Source: AP-15 sp963698995 (GTDB taxonomy: Bacteria > Pseudomonadota > Alphaproteobacteria > ATCC43930 > CGMCC-115725). Taken from it: a DNA stretch of 64,000 nucleotides. Position numbers and translations under genes: made by a program. The number at the start of each line of letters is the position of its first letter. Within the stretch, counting starts at the first letter, position 1. Below are positions 17,343 through 26,449 of the stretch, in pieces. Below the pieces are notes generated by a model. It was not told where the DNA came from and did no database searches. It saw only the letters and a program-made list of their open reading frames with translations. The stretch is from contig CAVOTD010000027.1 of the NCBI GenBank assembly GCA_963698995.1, positions 62,001 to 126,000 of the forward strand. Reading direction: 5' to 3'.

Positions 17343-18688
17343 TGCCGCGGTATCGCGAAGGCGCAGCCACGCTGGCGACGCCGCTTTCAGGTGGTCCGAT
17401 GCCTGTTCTGAATCCAACCAATGTCCTGATCGTCGGCGCGGGCCGCTGCGGGCCTGATGGCTGCCCGCGAGCTTGCACGCGCCGGAAAAGCGTGATTGTC
17501 CTCGAGGCGCGAGACCGATGCGGCGGACGCATCTACCCGCTGTCGGCCGAGGAATTTGGCTACCCGGCGGAGGGCGGCGCCGAGTTCGTCCATGGTGCGG
17601 CACCTGTGACGCGGGCCTTGATGCGCGAGGCACGACTTTCGCTGGCGCCAATCGAGGGGTCGCACTGGAGTGCCTGCGGGGGCGCGTTCACGCTCGACGA
17701 GTCTCCGCCTCCTCATGCGGGTCGGCTTCATCAAGCTTTGAGGGAGTTGAAGACCGACCTAACCGTCGCCGAATTCCTCGAGACACATTTTGCCGATCGC
17801 CGATACGGCGAGCTGCGGCGGGCAGTCACCCGGATGGTCGAAGGCTACGACGCGGCCGACCCGCGCCGTGCCAGCACTCTCGCACTGCGCGACGAGTGGA
17901 TGGGCCGGGGACTTGGTCAGCAGGGGCGGATCGCCGAGGGCTATGGCGCGCTGATCGAGTATCTCATATCCGAAAGCCGCAGGCACGGTGCCGCGATCCA
18001 TCTCGGCGCCGCCGTGACGGCCATCGACGCGAGCAGCGAACGGATTGCCGCACGTTGTCGCGACGGCGCGATCCTCGAGGCCGATGCCGCGATCCTTACC
18101 GTGCCGCTTCCCCTCCTGCGCGAAATCGCGCTTCCTCCAGCGGCACGCGAGAAGGCGGCGGTAGCCAATACCGATATCGGATTCGGCAATGTGGTCAAAA
18201 TTCTGCTGCGATTTACGACGAAATGGTGGGCCGATCAAGGCGGGCGAGATCTTGCAGACCTGTCGTTCCTGTTTTCCAGCGCAACGGTTCCGACCTGGTG
18301 GACCCAGCATCCGGCCGGATATCCGGTGCTGACGGGCTGGTTCGCGGGCCCCAAGGCCGACACGGTGGCACGACTTACCGCGACCGAGCTTGTCGACATG
18401 GGGCTCGCCTCGCTCGCCGAGATTTTCAATCTGCCTCGCGACCACATGACCAAGGATCTAGTCGCGTCACTAGCGATCAACTGGGGCAACGACCCGTTTG
18501 CACGTGGCGCCTATTCCTATGCTACACCCAAAACACGTGAAGCGCAGTCGGCGCTGAAGAAACCGGATGGTAGCGCAGTATTCTTTTCTGGCGAGGCGCT
18601 CTATGCCGGCCGGGATATCGGCACGGTCGAGGCGGCGCTGGCCAGCGGCCGGGAGACGGCGCAGAAGATCCTGGCCGCCGAAGCATAG
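17342..18688 (+). CDS. Flavin amine oxidase family protein (two compensating frameshifts)
   Basis: A ~430-450 residue FAD amine oxidase. The usual opening NVLIVGAGAAGLMAARELARAGKSVIVLEARDRCGGRI is damaged: after VGAG the reading continues RCGPDGCPRACTRRK before returning to SVIVLEARDRCGGR. An extra C near 17444 and a missing A in the A-run near 17489 restore the dinucleotide site exactly, so this is very probably an assembly error. Later motifs (AEGYGALIEYL, FFSGEALYAGRDIGTVEAALASG) are intact. The start may be ATG 17342, coupled to the upstream stop, or ATG 17399. Substrate unknown. Confidence 0.8.
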   Translation: MPRYREGAATLATPLSGGPMPVLNPTNVLIVGAGRCGPDGCPRACTRRKSVIVLEARDRCGGRIYPLSAEEFGYPAEGGAEFVHGAAPVTRALMREARLSLAPIEGSHWSACGGAFTLDESPPPHAGRLHQALRELKTDLTVAEFLETHFADRRYGELRRAVTRMVEGYDAADPRRASTLALRDEWMGRGLGQQGRIAEGYGALIEYLISESRRHGAAIHLGAAVTAIDASSERIAARCRDGAILEADAAILTVPLPLLREIALPPAAREKAAVANTDIGFGNVVKILLRFTTKWWADQGGRDLADLSFLFSSATVPTWWTQHPAGYPVLTGWFAGPKADTVARLTATELVDMGLASLAEIFNLPRDHMTKDLVASLAINWGNDPFARGAYSYATPKTREAQSALKKPDGSAVFFSGEALYAGRDIGTVEAALASGRETAQKILAAEA

Positions 18689-18922
18689 ACGTTTCCGGCG
18701 ATACTGCCCCGTCCTTGAACGATCCAGTCCAGCCCCGCTGTCGCTAGTGTCTGGAACTGGCACTGAGCGACCTGGAGTTTCGGTCTCTAGAAGGTCGAAG
18801 GTCCGCTTCCAAGGCTAACCTGACCGAGCGTGAACACCGCTAAAATTCAGATCCGTTAGACTGAAGTGGTCAAAGATCGATCAAATCGGCACTGACGGAC
18901 GTCGATGGGGTATCGTAGGGCT

Positions 18923-19281
18923 TCACGGATGGGAGATCACCGGCGTACGTAGTAATTCGGCATCGACGTCGCGAAGCAGTGGCGGGATCGCATCATTCGC
19001 TGCGACCAAGGTCCAATGCCGGTCCACGCCAATCGCGGGATATGGCATATGCCCCTGGATCACCAGCTCCACCGCTTGGCGCGCCGCGGCCAACGCCGGG
19101 CCGGTCGAGGTTGCGCTCCCGGAACACCGGCGCGTAGCCCGCAGCAACGAGCATTACGTTCCGGCCCCGTAACGGGACCGCCAGGTGCTCGGCCAGAAGC
19201 AGCACCATCTGGCGCGGATGGACGGTTGCGCACCGTCACCGGTTTCACCGACGCGATGCCGAGCTCCGCCTGACTTTTCAA
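18923..19281 (-). pseudogene. Decayed XRE/MmyB-type transcriptional regulator
   Basis: Fragments of an HTH-XRE regulator with an MmyB-like sensor domain appear in order but in different frames: SQAELGIAS, then ETGDGAQPSIRAR, then MVLLLAEHLAVPLRGRNVMLVAAGYAPVFRE, then LAAARQAVELVIQGHMPYPAIGVDRHWTLVAANDAIPPLL. The HTH lacks its middle, and the protein ends about 90 residues early. At least two frame changes plus a deletion make real decay likely. No other gene is seen from 18689 to 19414. A palindromic repeat (19286-19317) and an IS630-type end (19391-19419) follow it. Confidence 0.65.
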
Positions 19282-19285
19282 GACA

Positions 19286-19317
19286 CACCCCTTTCCCGCG
19301 ACCGCGGGAGAGGGGTG
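19286..19317. repeat. REP-like palindrome
   Basis: CACCCC...TCCCGCG and CGCGGGA...GGGGTG form a nearly perfect palindrome. It is the same kind as the one inside odhB (48087-48154). Confidence 0.6.
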
Positions 19318-19390
19318 GATTGCCCCTTATTGATCCTGGCGCTACCGGCAGGGTGTCTTGCGTCTCAATCTGGCGGGTGAGGGTGTTCCG

Positions 19391-19419
19391 GTACCAAGTG
19401 TTAGGTTCGCGCCACTAAT
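19391..19419. mobile_element. Isolated IS630-type terminal repeat
   Basis: The 29 bases from GGTACCAAGTGTTAGG to CCACTAA match the right end of the intact IS630 element (29983-30011) at 24 of 29 positions. The left-hand partner is not found, so this is a solo end or a MITE-like relic. It provides the stop codon of the metallo-hydrolase gene. Confidence 0.5.
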
Positions 19420-20290
19420 CGGCGATCGGCTCACAGCGGAACCCGTCACCCCAGCGTTTGATGTGGCCGACAGAGGGCGAGGGGAAGTGCATCGTGCAGC
19501 ACAAGGAATTCGTGTCGCAGTAGCGCTCGAGGAAACTGCGCCGCGTGGCGGTTGCCTGCGCCGGATCGTAATCGACGCGCATCACCAGCTCCGGGTACCT
19601 CGCCTGCAGCGGTGAATGGATCAGATCTCCGGTCAGCACCGCAAGGTCGCCGCGCCGCCCGACACAAACCGCGAAATGGTCAGGTGTGTGTCCCGGTGTC
19701 GGCATTAATCGTATATGATCGTCGAGCGCGTGCTCGCTGGCGACGAGATCCGCCTTTTTCGCCTCGACGATCGGCAATACGCTGTCCGCGATCGCGTCGA
19801 TCCGGTTCTTGGAGTGCTCCTCGGCCCAGTAATTGTATTCTTTCCGCGAGAACAGGTAGCGGGCGTTGGGGAAGGTCGGAATCCAGCGGCCGTTATGCAG
19901 CCGGGTGTTCCACCCGACATGGTCGGCGTGGAGGTGCGTGCACATCACGTAGTCGATGTCGTCGACCGAGACGCCGGCCGCCGCCAGCGCGCGCATATAA
20001 TGGTCGTCGTTCTTCCGGTTCCATGCTTCGCGGGTCGGCCGGACCTTATCGTTGCCGATGCAGCTGTCGACCAGCACGGTGTGATGCGGCGTCTTGACGA
20101 CATAGGACTGGAAGCAGAGGACCAGCTTATCGGTCTCCGGATCGAGCGCCGCCGGCTCCATCCACGACCGGTTCTCGTCCAATAGTTCCGGGCTCAACCC
20201 GGGCAGAAATTCCAGAACCGGCGTGAAACCTTGCTCCTGCTCGACGATCCGATGGATCGTCATGTCATCGACTGTGAAGCTCGTGCGCAT
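19415..20290 (-). CDS. MBL-fold metallo-hydrolase
   Basis: A 291-residue metallo-beta-lactamase-fold hydrolase. The zinc motif THLHADHVGW is at about residues 109-118. Further metal ligands are in PTPGHTPDHFAV and LTGDLIHSP, with a terminal MHFPSPSVGHI. It resembles lactonase-like members that also read HxHxDH; the substrate is unknown. ATG 20290 is preferred, with 20305 possible. It is the last gene of an overlapping four-gene minus-strand operon (LLM, ChaC, UDG-like, MBL). Its stop lies in a transposon end relic. Confidence 0.85.
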   Translation of the reverse strand: MRTSFTVDDMTIHRIVEQEQGFTPVLEFLPGLSPELLDENRSWMEPAALDPETDKLVLCFQSYVVKTPHHTVLVDSCIGNDKVRPTREAWNRKNDDHYMRALAAAGVSVDDIDYVMCTHLHADHVGWNTRLHNGRWIPTFPNARYLFSRKEYNYWAEEHSKNRIDAIADSVLPIVEAKKADLVASEHALDDHIRLMPTPGHTPDHFAVCVGRRGDLAVLTGDLIHSPLQARYPELVMRVDYDPAQATATRRSFLERYCDTNSLCCTMHFPSPSVGHIKRWGDGFRCEPIAD

Positions 20291-21008
20291 CCGACCAGCC
20301 CTCATCGCTAATGGTTTCGCTTGATGCTAGCCCCCCGCCGGGCGGGCGACAAACGGAAACGGCCACCCCGATGCGCCGCCAGTCCGAGAGTTGCTGCGGC
20401 CAGGGCCGGTTGATAAGCCCGAGCGGGCCACAGTGGCCGACGGCGAACACCCGGGTCTGGTCCGCAGCACGCCAATCGGAGCCGGCCGCCTGCGAAATCA
20501 GACGCGGCGCGTCGTGCAGCGCGAAGGCGCCCCGCACGGCACGCCATCCGGCATTGCCCATCCCGACGACGACCGGCGGTTTCAGAAAGCCAACGAGCGG
20601 CAGCAGGTGTTGCTTTGAGCAGGTATCCACCCAGCTTGCCAGAATGGGCGCGTTCATCGTGCCCTCCTTGATGCAAAGGATAGAGTTTGTCAGAAAGACC
20701 GGAGCGCCGAGATCGCGCTGCGCGGGATGCTTCACTGCAATTCCGGCAATGGTCAGAAGTCGATATAGGTTGTCGTTGGTCTTGTTGTTCGGCTCGTCGC
20801 GCCCGCGACAACGCACGAAATAGCCGACATTGCCGAAATCCTGACCGACGACGAGAAGCCCGGGGGCGCGGTGGCCGAGCCACTGCTCCCAATGGCTGAC
20901 GACCTCAGGGTCGAAGTCGAATTCGGCGCAGCTCCTGATCCTGCCTGGGCTCCGCTCGACGCAAATCCGGCAGGCCTTGCGCGCGGCAACGAGCGCCTCA
21001 AACTCCAT
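20265..21008 (-). CDS. Uracil-DNA glycosylase family protein
   Basis: A 247-residue protein of the uracil-DNA glycosylase superfamily. Visible are a Cys-rich N-terminus (KACRICVERSPGRIRSCAEF), the active-site-like strand LLVVGQDFGNVGYF, and VFLTNSILC and VVGMGNAGWRAV later. The Cys residues could hold an Fe-S cluster as in family 4/5 enzymes, but the spacing is not classical. Start ATG 21008 overlaps the 3' end of chaC by 11 bp, and its own 3' end overlaps the metallo-hydrolase start. Confidence 0.65.
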   Translation of the reverse strand: MEFEALVAARKACRICVERSPGRIRSCAEFDFDPEVVSHWEQWLGHRAPGLLVVGQDFGNVGYFVRCRGRDEPNNKTNDNLYRLLTIAGIAVKHPAQRDLGAPVFLTNSILCIKEGTMNAPILASWVDTCSKQHLLPLVGFLKPPVVVGMGNAGWRAVRGAFALHDAPRLISQAAGSDWRAADQTRVFAVGHCGPLGLINRPWPQQLSDWRRIGVAVSVCRPPGGGLASSETISDEGWSDAHELHSR

Positions 21009-21603
21009 CACACCTCAGCGGCTCGGCAGCCTGCGCGTTGACGCGCTCGGCGAGAGCGCGCAGCGGACGGTCGGCAAGGCCGAGGTGTTCGAGATGGCGC
21101 AGGGTGCTCTCGAAATAATCGCGGCAGGCGCCGCGACGGCCGGCGGCGCCGAGGATCATCCGCGCCGCCTCGTCGAGTGGCAGCCGGCCGGCGTAATCGG
21201 GACCATTGCGCAGCACGGTGAAAGTAAGGGCCCGTTTGCGGGAGCCTTCTGTGAGCACCGGCAGGAGCCGCCCTTGATAGACCCGGCGGCCGCTCATCTC
21301 CCGCTGCCATACTCGATCGAGCACTTCCGTCGAGAACCGTAGCACTAGCCCGCGACAGGACCCGCCACGATCGAGGCCAAGCACCAGACCCGGCCGCGCC
21401 GGGGTTCCGCGATAGTCGTAGGAATAGAGGCAAAAGCTGCGGTGGTAGCCGCGCAACAGCGCCTGCTCGGCCTCGGCTTGCCCGAAATCGGCATCCCAGA
21501 GCAGCGAGCCATAAGCAAAAACCCAAAGCGGTTGCCCGCTCTCGCAAACGGCCGCAATTTCCGCCGGCAATGGCGGCGCCACATCCGCGCGCGATGCGAT
21601 CAC
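20998..21603 (-). CDS. chaC: ChaC-like gamma-glutamylcyclotransferase
   Basis: A 201-residue ChaC-type protein that would cleave glutathione to 5-oxoproline and Cys-Gly. The signature PLWVFAYGSLLWDADF is at residues ~24-39, followed by RGYHRSFCLYSYDYRGTPARPGLVLGLD and the family motif YFESTLRHLEHLGLAD near the end. It starts with GTG at 21603, and the GTGA overlaps the stop of the upstream LLM gene, so expression is coupled. Overlaps on both sides place it in a tight four-gene operon. Confidence 0.88.
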   Translation of the reverse strand: MIASRADVAPPLPAEIAAVCESGQPLWVFAYGSLLWDADFGQAEAEQALLRGYHRSFCLYSYDYRGTPARPGLVLGLDRGGSCRGLVLRFSTEVLDRVWQREMSGRRVYQGRLLPVLTEGSRKRALTFTVLRNGPDYAGRLPLDEAARMILGAAGRRGACRDYFESTLRHLEHLGLADRPLRALAERVNAQAAEPLRCDGV

Positions 21604-22672
21604 GCGAAGGCGCGCCGGATCCGGCCCCAATCCTCGATCGCGTGTTCCTGGCCGGGTACGATCTGCAGCGCAATCTCCGTGTAACCGGCATCGGCCAATC
21701 CGGCGATGCGACCTTTCAGCTCGTTCTCTGTCGCCGTGAAGGTCGTCAGCCGGATCAGATCGGCAGTTACGAACCGACGCTCCTCGGGTTTGACGAACAT
21801 CAGATGGCCACGGTGGTTTTCGAGATAATGCGCGCCCTGCGGCGTGAATTTGCGGGCCAGTTCGACATAGCCCGCCACGGTCTCGGCGACCGCCGGCGGC
21901 ATCGGCGCCATCATCGGCAATCCCGCCAGCGCCGCGTCGGCCGCGCGGTGCAGCAGCATCGCGGCGCGGGGCCCGGCCTGCGCCACGGCGCGCGGCGAAT
22001 CGGCGGGCTCGCCCTCTTCGCAGTACCGCGCCGCCGGTCAGCACCACGGCGTCGAGCGGCTCCGTCTCGCGCCCGGCGGTTCGCCAGCGCTCCCGCATAT
22101 CGGCCATCGCGGCGACGCCGCCGTCGACGTCACCGGCCGTGGCGATCCAGCCGGCGCCGAGCTTCGCGGTCAAGCGCGCGCGCTCGCGGACCGGAGGCGG
22201 CGACGTAGAGCGGGATCGGATCGCGCGTGTTGATCAGCCCGAGTTCCGGGTTTAAGAGGCGGATCAGCCGCTTTTTCTTGTCGATTTCCGCCTCGACGGT
22301 CTCTTCGCGCAACAGCGCCATCACGACGCGGCAATACTCCTCCAGATCCGCCAGCTTGACCGCGCCGAGCCCCATCGCCCGCCGGCCGGTAAAGCCGGTG
22401 CCGACCCCGAAATCGATCCGCCCCGGCGCCAATTTGTTCAGCGAGGCAAATGCGTTGGCGGTAACCGGCGCAATCCGGTTGGACGGGATCAAGACGCCGG
22501 TGCCGAGCCGGATGCGGGTCGTCTTAATCGCCGTCGCCGCCATCGCGACAAACGGGTCGGCGCTCAGCATCTGGGTGTCGTAGAACCAGGCGCGCGCAAA
22601 GCCGAGCTCCTCGGCGCGCCGCACGACCCGCCAGGAATCGGCATCGGTCGGAATGGCGATCGCGAACTGCAT
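21600..22672 (-). CDS. LLM-class (F420/FMN-dependent type) oxidoreductase (two frameshifts)
   Basis: A ~357-residue luciferase-like oxidoreductase split over three frames. The first part (22672 to ~22165) has QFAIAIPTDADSW, RIRLGTGVLIPSNR and GRIDFGVGTGFTGRRAMGLG. After an extra T near 22165 (CGCTTGACC) the second part reads KLGAGWIATAGDVDGGVAAM. After a missing base near 22018 the third part reads QAGPRAAMLLHRAAD to the stop. The parts join with no missing residues, so assembly errors are likely. ATG 22672 follows GGAG. It resembles methylene-tetrahydromethanopterin reductase-like proteins. Confidence 0.78.
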
Positions 22673-22708
22673 GGCCGGCAATCTCCGCGCCGACCCGGAG
22701 TTGCCGGT

Positions 22709-23257
22709 CTAGCGCTTCGAGAACTGGAAGCTGCGGCGGGCCTTGGCCTTGCCGTATTTCTTGCGCTCGACGACGCGGCTGTCGCGGGTCAGGAAGCCTT
22801 GGCTCTTGAGCAGCGGGCGCAGGCCCGGCTCGTAGTAGGTCAGCGCCTTGGCTGATGCCGTGGCGCACCGCGCCGGCCTGGCCCGACAGGCCGCCGCCCT
22901 TGACCGTGCACCAGACGTCGAACTGGCCGAACCGGTTGGTCGCGACGAACGGCTGATTGATCAGCATGCGCAGCACCGGACGCGCGAAATAGACCGGGCT
23001 CTCGCGGCCGTTGACGTCGATCTTGCCGTTGCCGGGCTTGATCCACACGCGCGCCACCGCGTTCTTGCGCTTGCCGGTCGCATAGGCGCGGCCGAAAGCG
23101 TCGAGCTGCGGCTTGATGTCCTCGGGAATTGCCGCGGTCGGAACCGGCGCCGCCGGGGCGACCCGGGCTTGCTGCAATCGCCTGACGCAGGCTCCCCAGA
23201 CCCTGAAAGGTCTGGCCGCGCCGCGTTGGTTCGGTCGGCTGGTCGTTCGTCGGCCAT
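22709..23257 (-). CDS. rpsI: 30S ribosomal protein S9 (three frameshifts)
   Basis: S9 of the small ribosomal subunit. The core is plain: FGRAYATGKRKNAVARVWIKPG, INQPFVATNRFGQFDVWCTVKGGGLSGQAGAVRHGIS, and at the end (in another frame) a basic tail ending RSFQFSKR. Extra bases near 22850 (GCCAAGG), near 23170 and near 23247 break the frame; removing them gives one continuous protein beginning MADEDQPTEPTRRGQTF. As an essential single-copy gene it must be intact in the cell. It follows rplM by 10 bp. Confidence 0.88.
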
Positions 23258-23267
23258 CATCAGCACT

Positions 23268-23721
23268 CTATTCTTGCGGTTCAGCGCCGCCGACATCGAG
23301 CGGCTCCGGCTGCTGCGCCTCGTGCGGATGCTCGGGTCCGGCAAAGACCCGCAGATTGCTCATGACCCGGCGCCCCAGCGGCCCGCGCGGCACCATGCGC
23401 TCGACCGCCTTTTCGATGACCCGCTCGGGATGCTTGCCGTCGAGGATCGCGCCCTTGCTGCGCCCCTTGATGCCGCCGGGATAGCCGGTGTGCCAGTAGA
23501 AGATGCTGTCGGTCGCGCTTGTTGCCGGTCAGCTGCACCTTCTCGGCGTTGACGACGACGATGTTGTCGCCGCAATCCATGTGCGGTGTGAAGGTCGGCT
23601 TGTGCTTGCCGCGCAGGCGGGTCGCGATGATCGCGGCGAGCCGGCCGAGCACCAGCCCGTCGGCATCGATCAGCAGCCACTTCTTGTCGATATCGGAGGG
23701 CTTGGCGGAAAAGGTTTTCAT
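23268..23721 (-). CDS. rplM: 50S ribosomal protein L13 (one frameshift)
   Basis: L13 of the large ribosomal subunit, about 150 residues. The first part reads KTFSAKPSDIDKKWLLIDADGLVLGRLAAIIATRLRG...VQLTGNKR. The rest (FYWHTGYPGGIKGRSK, ERVIEKAVERMVPRGPLGRRVMSNLRVFAGPEHPHEAQ) is in the next frame because of one extra G near 23514. It is the first gene of the conserved rplM-rpsI pair. Confidence 0.9.
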
Positions 23722-23863
23722 GGTTCGGCGCGGGAAAAAGCGGCCGGAGCCCGCCCGGTCCGCGAAAGGCGGTCATGTAAGCGATCGGCCGGCGCTGGTC
23801 AAGCAATGCTTCGTTGCCGGCGACCGGTCCGCAGTCTTACATAGGGCGCGAAGAGAGGCCTTT

Positions 23864-24640
23864 ATGACGGCAATACTGTTGGAGGAGCGGGCGGAAGGGG
23901 TTCTGCGCGTGACGCTCAACCGCCCGCAGGCGCGCAACGCGCTCTCGGTCGCGCTGATGACGATGCTGATCGAGGCGCTCGGTCGCGCGGCGACCAACCC
24001 CGAGGCTCGGGTGGTGGTCATTGCGGGAGCCGGCCCTGCCTTCTGCGCCGGGCATGATCTGCGCGAGCTGCGCGAGGACCCGAGGCGCGAGACCTATCAG
24101 CGCGTCTTTGCGCTGTGCAGCGAATTGATGCTGCAGATCGTCCGCCTGCCCAAGCCAGTCATCGCCGAGGTTCACGGCGTCGCGACCGCGGCCGGATGCC
24201 AGTTGGTCGCGACCTGTGACCTGGCAGTTGCAGCCGAGGAGGCCCGGTTCGCGACACCTGGGGTCAACATCGGCCTCTTCTGCTCGACACCGATGGTGGC
24301 GCTGACGCGGGCGGTGGGCCGCAAACCGGCGATGGAGATGCTGCTGACCGGCGAGCTGATCGACGCCGCGACCGCGCGCTCACTCGGCCTCGTCAACCGG
24401 GTGGTCCCGCGGGCCGAGCTGCGCGAGGCAACCGACGGCCTGGCGCGGCAGATCGCCGGCAAATCCGCCCTGACCGTCAAGATCGGCAAGGAGGCGTTCT
24501 ACCGGCAGGCCGAGCTCGATCTCGCCGCCGCCTATCGCTATGCCGCCGAGGTGATGACGACCAATATGCTGGCGCAGGACGCCGGCGAAGGCATCGATGC
24601 CTTTCTGGCAAAGCGTGCGCCGGTCTGGCGGGATCGCTGA
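23864..24640 (+). CDS. Enoyl-CoA hydratase/isomerase family protein
   Basis: A 258-residue crotonase-fold protein, expected to hydrate enoyl-CoA or act on a related CoA thioester. Family marks are LNRPQARNALS, AGAGPAFCAGHDL (oxyanion hole), KPVIAEVHGVATAAGCQLVATCDLAVAAEEARFATPGVNIGLFCSTP and GLVNRVVP. One glutamate usual in hydratases is not evident in the AAGCQL region, so the activity may not be a simple hydratase (ECHDC3-like). It is divergent from rplM and followed 7 bp later by the CoA-binding protein gene. Confidence 0.88.
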   Translation: MTAILLEERAEGVLRVTLNRPQARNALSVALMTMLIEALGRAATNPEARVVVIAGAGPAFCAGHDLRELREDPRRETYQRVFALCSELMLQIVRLPKPVIAEVHGVATAAGCQLVATCDLAVAAEEARFATPGVNIGLFCSTPMVALTRAVGRKPAMEMLLTGELIDAATARSLGLVNRVVPRAELREATDGLARQIAGKSALTVKIGKEAFYRQAELDLAAAYRYAAEVMTTNMLAQDAGEGIDAFLAKRAPVWRDR

Positions 24641-24647
24641 GGGTCAA

Positions 24648-25070
24648 ATGGACCACGAGACCTATCCCGATCCTTATCTGCGCGACATCCTGACCGGGGT
24701 GCGCACGATCGCGATTGTCGGCGCCAGCCCGCGGCGCGAGCGGCCAAGCCACCGCGTAATGGCCTATCTGCAGCGCCGCGGCTATCGGACGATCCCGGTC
24801 AACCCCAATGCAGCCGGCGGTAAGATCCATGGCGAGACCTGCTACGCGAGCCTCGCCGATGTGCCCGGGCCGGTCGACATGGTCGAAGTGTTCCGCCGGA
24901 CCGAGATGGCCGGCGGGGTTGTCGACGAGGCGATTGCGGCCGGCGCCAAGGTCGTATGGATGCAGCTCGGGGTGCGGGACGATGCCGCCGCGGCCCGCGC
25001 CGAAGCGCGCGGACTCAAGGTCGTGATGAACCGCTGCCCGGCCATCGAGATCCCCAGGTTGGGACTGTAG
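24648..25070 (+). CDS. CoA-binding protein, YccU type
   Basis: A 140-residue single-domain CoA-binding Rossmann protein: IAIVGASPRRERPSHRVMAYLQRRGYRTIPVNP, then YASLADVPGPVDMVEVFR and a terminal VMNRCPAIEIPRL. The domain is like the first part of succinyl-CoA synthetase alpha. No enzyme activity is established for stand-alone members. It lies 7 bp after the enoyl-CoA hydratase gene, an association common in Rhodospirillales, and converges on the prpD-like gene. Confidence 0.87.
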   Translation: MDHETYPDPYLRDILTGVRTIAIVGASPRRERPSHRVMAYLQRRGYRTIPVNPNAAGGKIHGETCYASLADVPGPVDMVEVFRRTEMAGGVVDEAIAAGAKVVWMQLGVRDDAAAARAEARGLKVVMNRCPAIEIPRLGL

Positions 25071-25074
25071 CGTA

Positions 25075-26406
25075 CTAGCCGAGCCAGTCGAGGCTTGCCT
25101 CGTCTTCGAGCCGCTGCAGCCGCTCGAACAACGCCACGGCGCCGTGCTCGCCGAGCCCGGCGCGGGTCAGCCGGAGGAATTTGTCGGCGAGCTCGCCAGG
25201 TTCGAGCATCCCGTTCTCGGCGCGGCCTTCGAGGCGGCGCCCGTCGGCGAGCGTGATCGTGACCGTGCTCGCCATCCCGCCGTGCTCACGCGCTCCGGTT
25301 CCGGCACCAGCCTGACGCGGCGGCAGAGCGGCGCGGATCGCCGGGTCGGCCAGCGCGGTCTCGTCGAAAGATTTCGGGATCGCGCGCCTCGCGATAGAGC
25401 GCCAGCGCGACGCAGAACGGGATGCTGTATTGCGCCAGCATCAGATCGGCCGGCTCCAGGATGTTGTGCCGCTCGATCATGCGCGGGGTGCCGGTAACGG
25501 TGATCGCCTCGACCTCGCGTGCCGTTAAACCCGTGCTCGGCCTGCAGGTCGCGCACCGCCTTGACCGCGGCGTGCGCGGTGGCGTGGCAGGGGTAGCGCT
25601 TCAGCACCGTGCTCGAGCACGACAAACTCCTCGCCGAGGCCGCGGGTCAGCTCGGCCAAGTCCCATTTCGTGCAGAACACCTTGAGAAAGCCGAATTCGC
25701 CTTCGATGACGGTGCGCGGCCCGGCGAACCCGTCGGCGGCGAGGCTCGCCGCCAGGACACCCGCCTCCGACGCCCGCCCGAGATGCAGCCGCTTGACCAT
25801 GCCGCCGTCGCCGCGGGCGAATTCGAGCAAGCCGCCGCACAGCGATCCGGCGATGCCGAGCGCATTGGTCATCGCCGTGGCATCGAGCCCAAGCAGATGA
25901 CCGGCCGCGACCGCCCCGCCGAACGGGCCGGTCGTGCCCGGCGCATGAAAGCCGCGGGCCTCGTTGGTGTGCCCGGTCGCGCGGCCGATCCGGATCATGA
26001 CCTCGTTGCCGGCGACAAAGGCGGCGATCAGCGCCCGGCCGTCGGCGTCGCGTTCCTGGGCGATGGCGAGAGCGGGCGGCAATACGGTCGCGCCGGGATG
26101 GGCGCCGGCGCCGGGCCGCGTCAGGCTGTCGAGCTCGAAGGCGTGGGCGAGCGCGCCATTGGCGAGCGCCGCGGCCGGCGCCTGGACCGCCGGCCCGTCT
26201 CTGCCAAGGATATGGCATTTGCCGCCCGGGCCGGTGCGCTCGGCATAATCGATGACGATGCGGCTCCACGGCATCGCCGCGCCGCAAATCGCCGCCGCAA
26301 CCGTGTCGGTAATGCAGTCCTTGGCCTGCTGCACGACCGGCCCGGGCAGGTCCTCGTAGCGAAGCGTGGCGGCGTATTCGGCGAGCCGAACGGTTTCTTG
26401 CGCCAT
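25075..26406 (-). CDS. MmgE/PrpD family protein (several frameshifts)
   Basis: A ~445-residue MmgE/PrpD-fold protein (2-methylcitrate dehydratase-like). The first 265 residues are clean: LAEYAATLRYEDLP, DTVAAAICG, LANGALAHAFELDSLTRPGAGAHPGATVLPPALA and GTTGPFGGAVAAGHLLGL. The rest is spread over frames: after ~25615 VLKRYPCHATAHAAVKAVRDLQAEHG, after ~25530 LTAREVEAITVTGTPRMIERHNIL, and after ~25375 ADPAI, ending in TVTITLADGRRLEGRAENGMLEPGELADKFLRL. Extra bases at these points restore it. It is divergent from the tcuA-like gene, which suggests one catabolic unit for a tricarboxylate-like acid. Confidence 0.8.
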
Positions 26407-26449
26407 GTTATTCTGCTCCGACGAAAGGGACACTCGCAGGGATTAAGCC

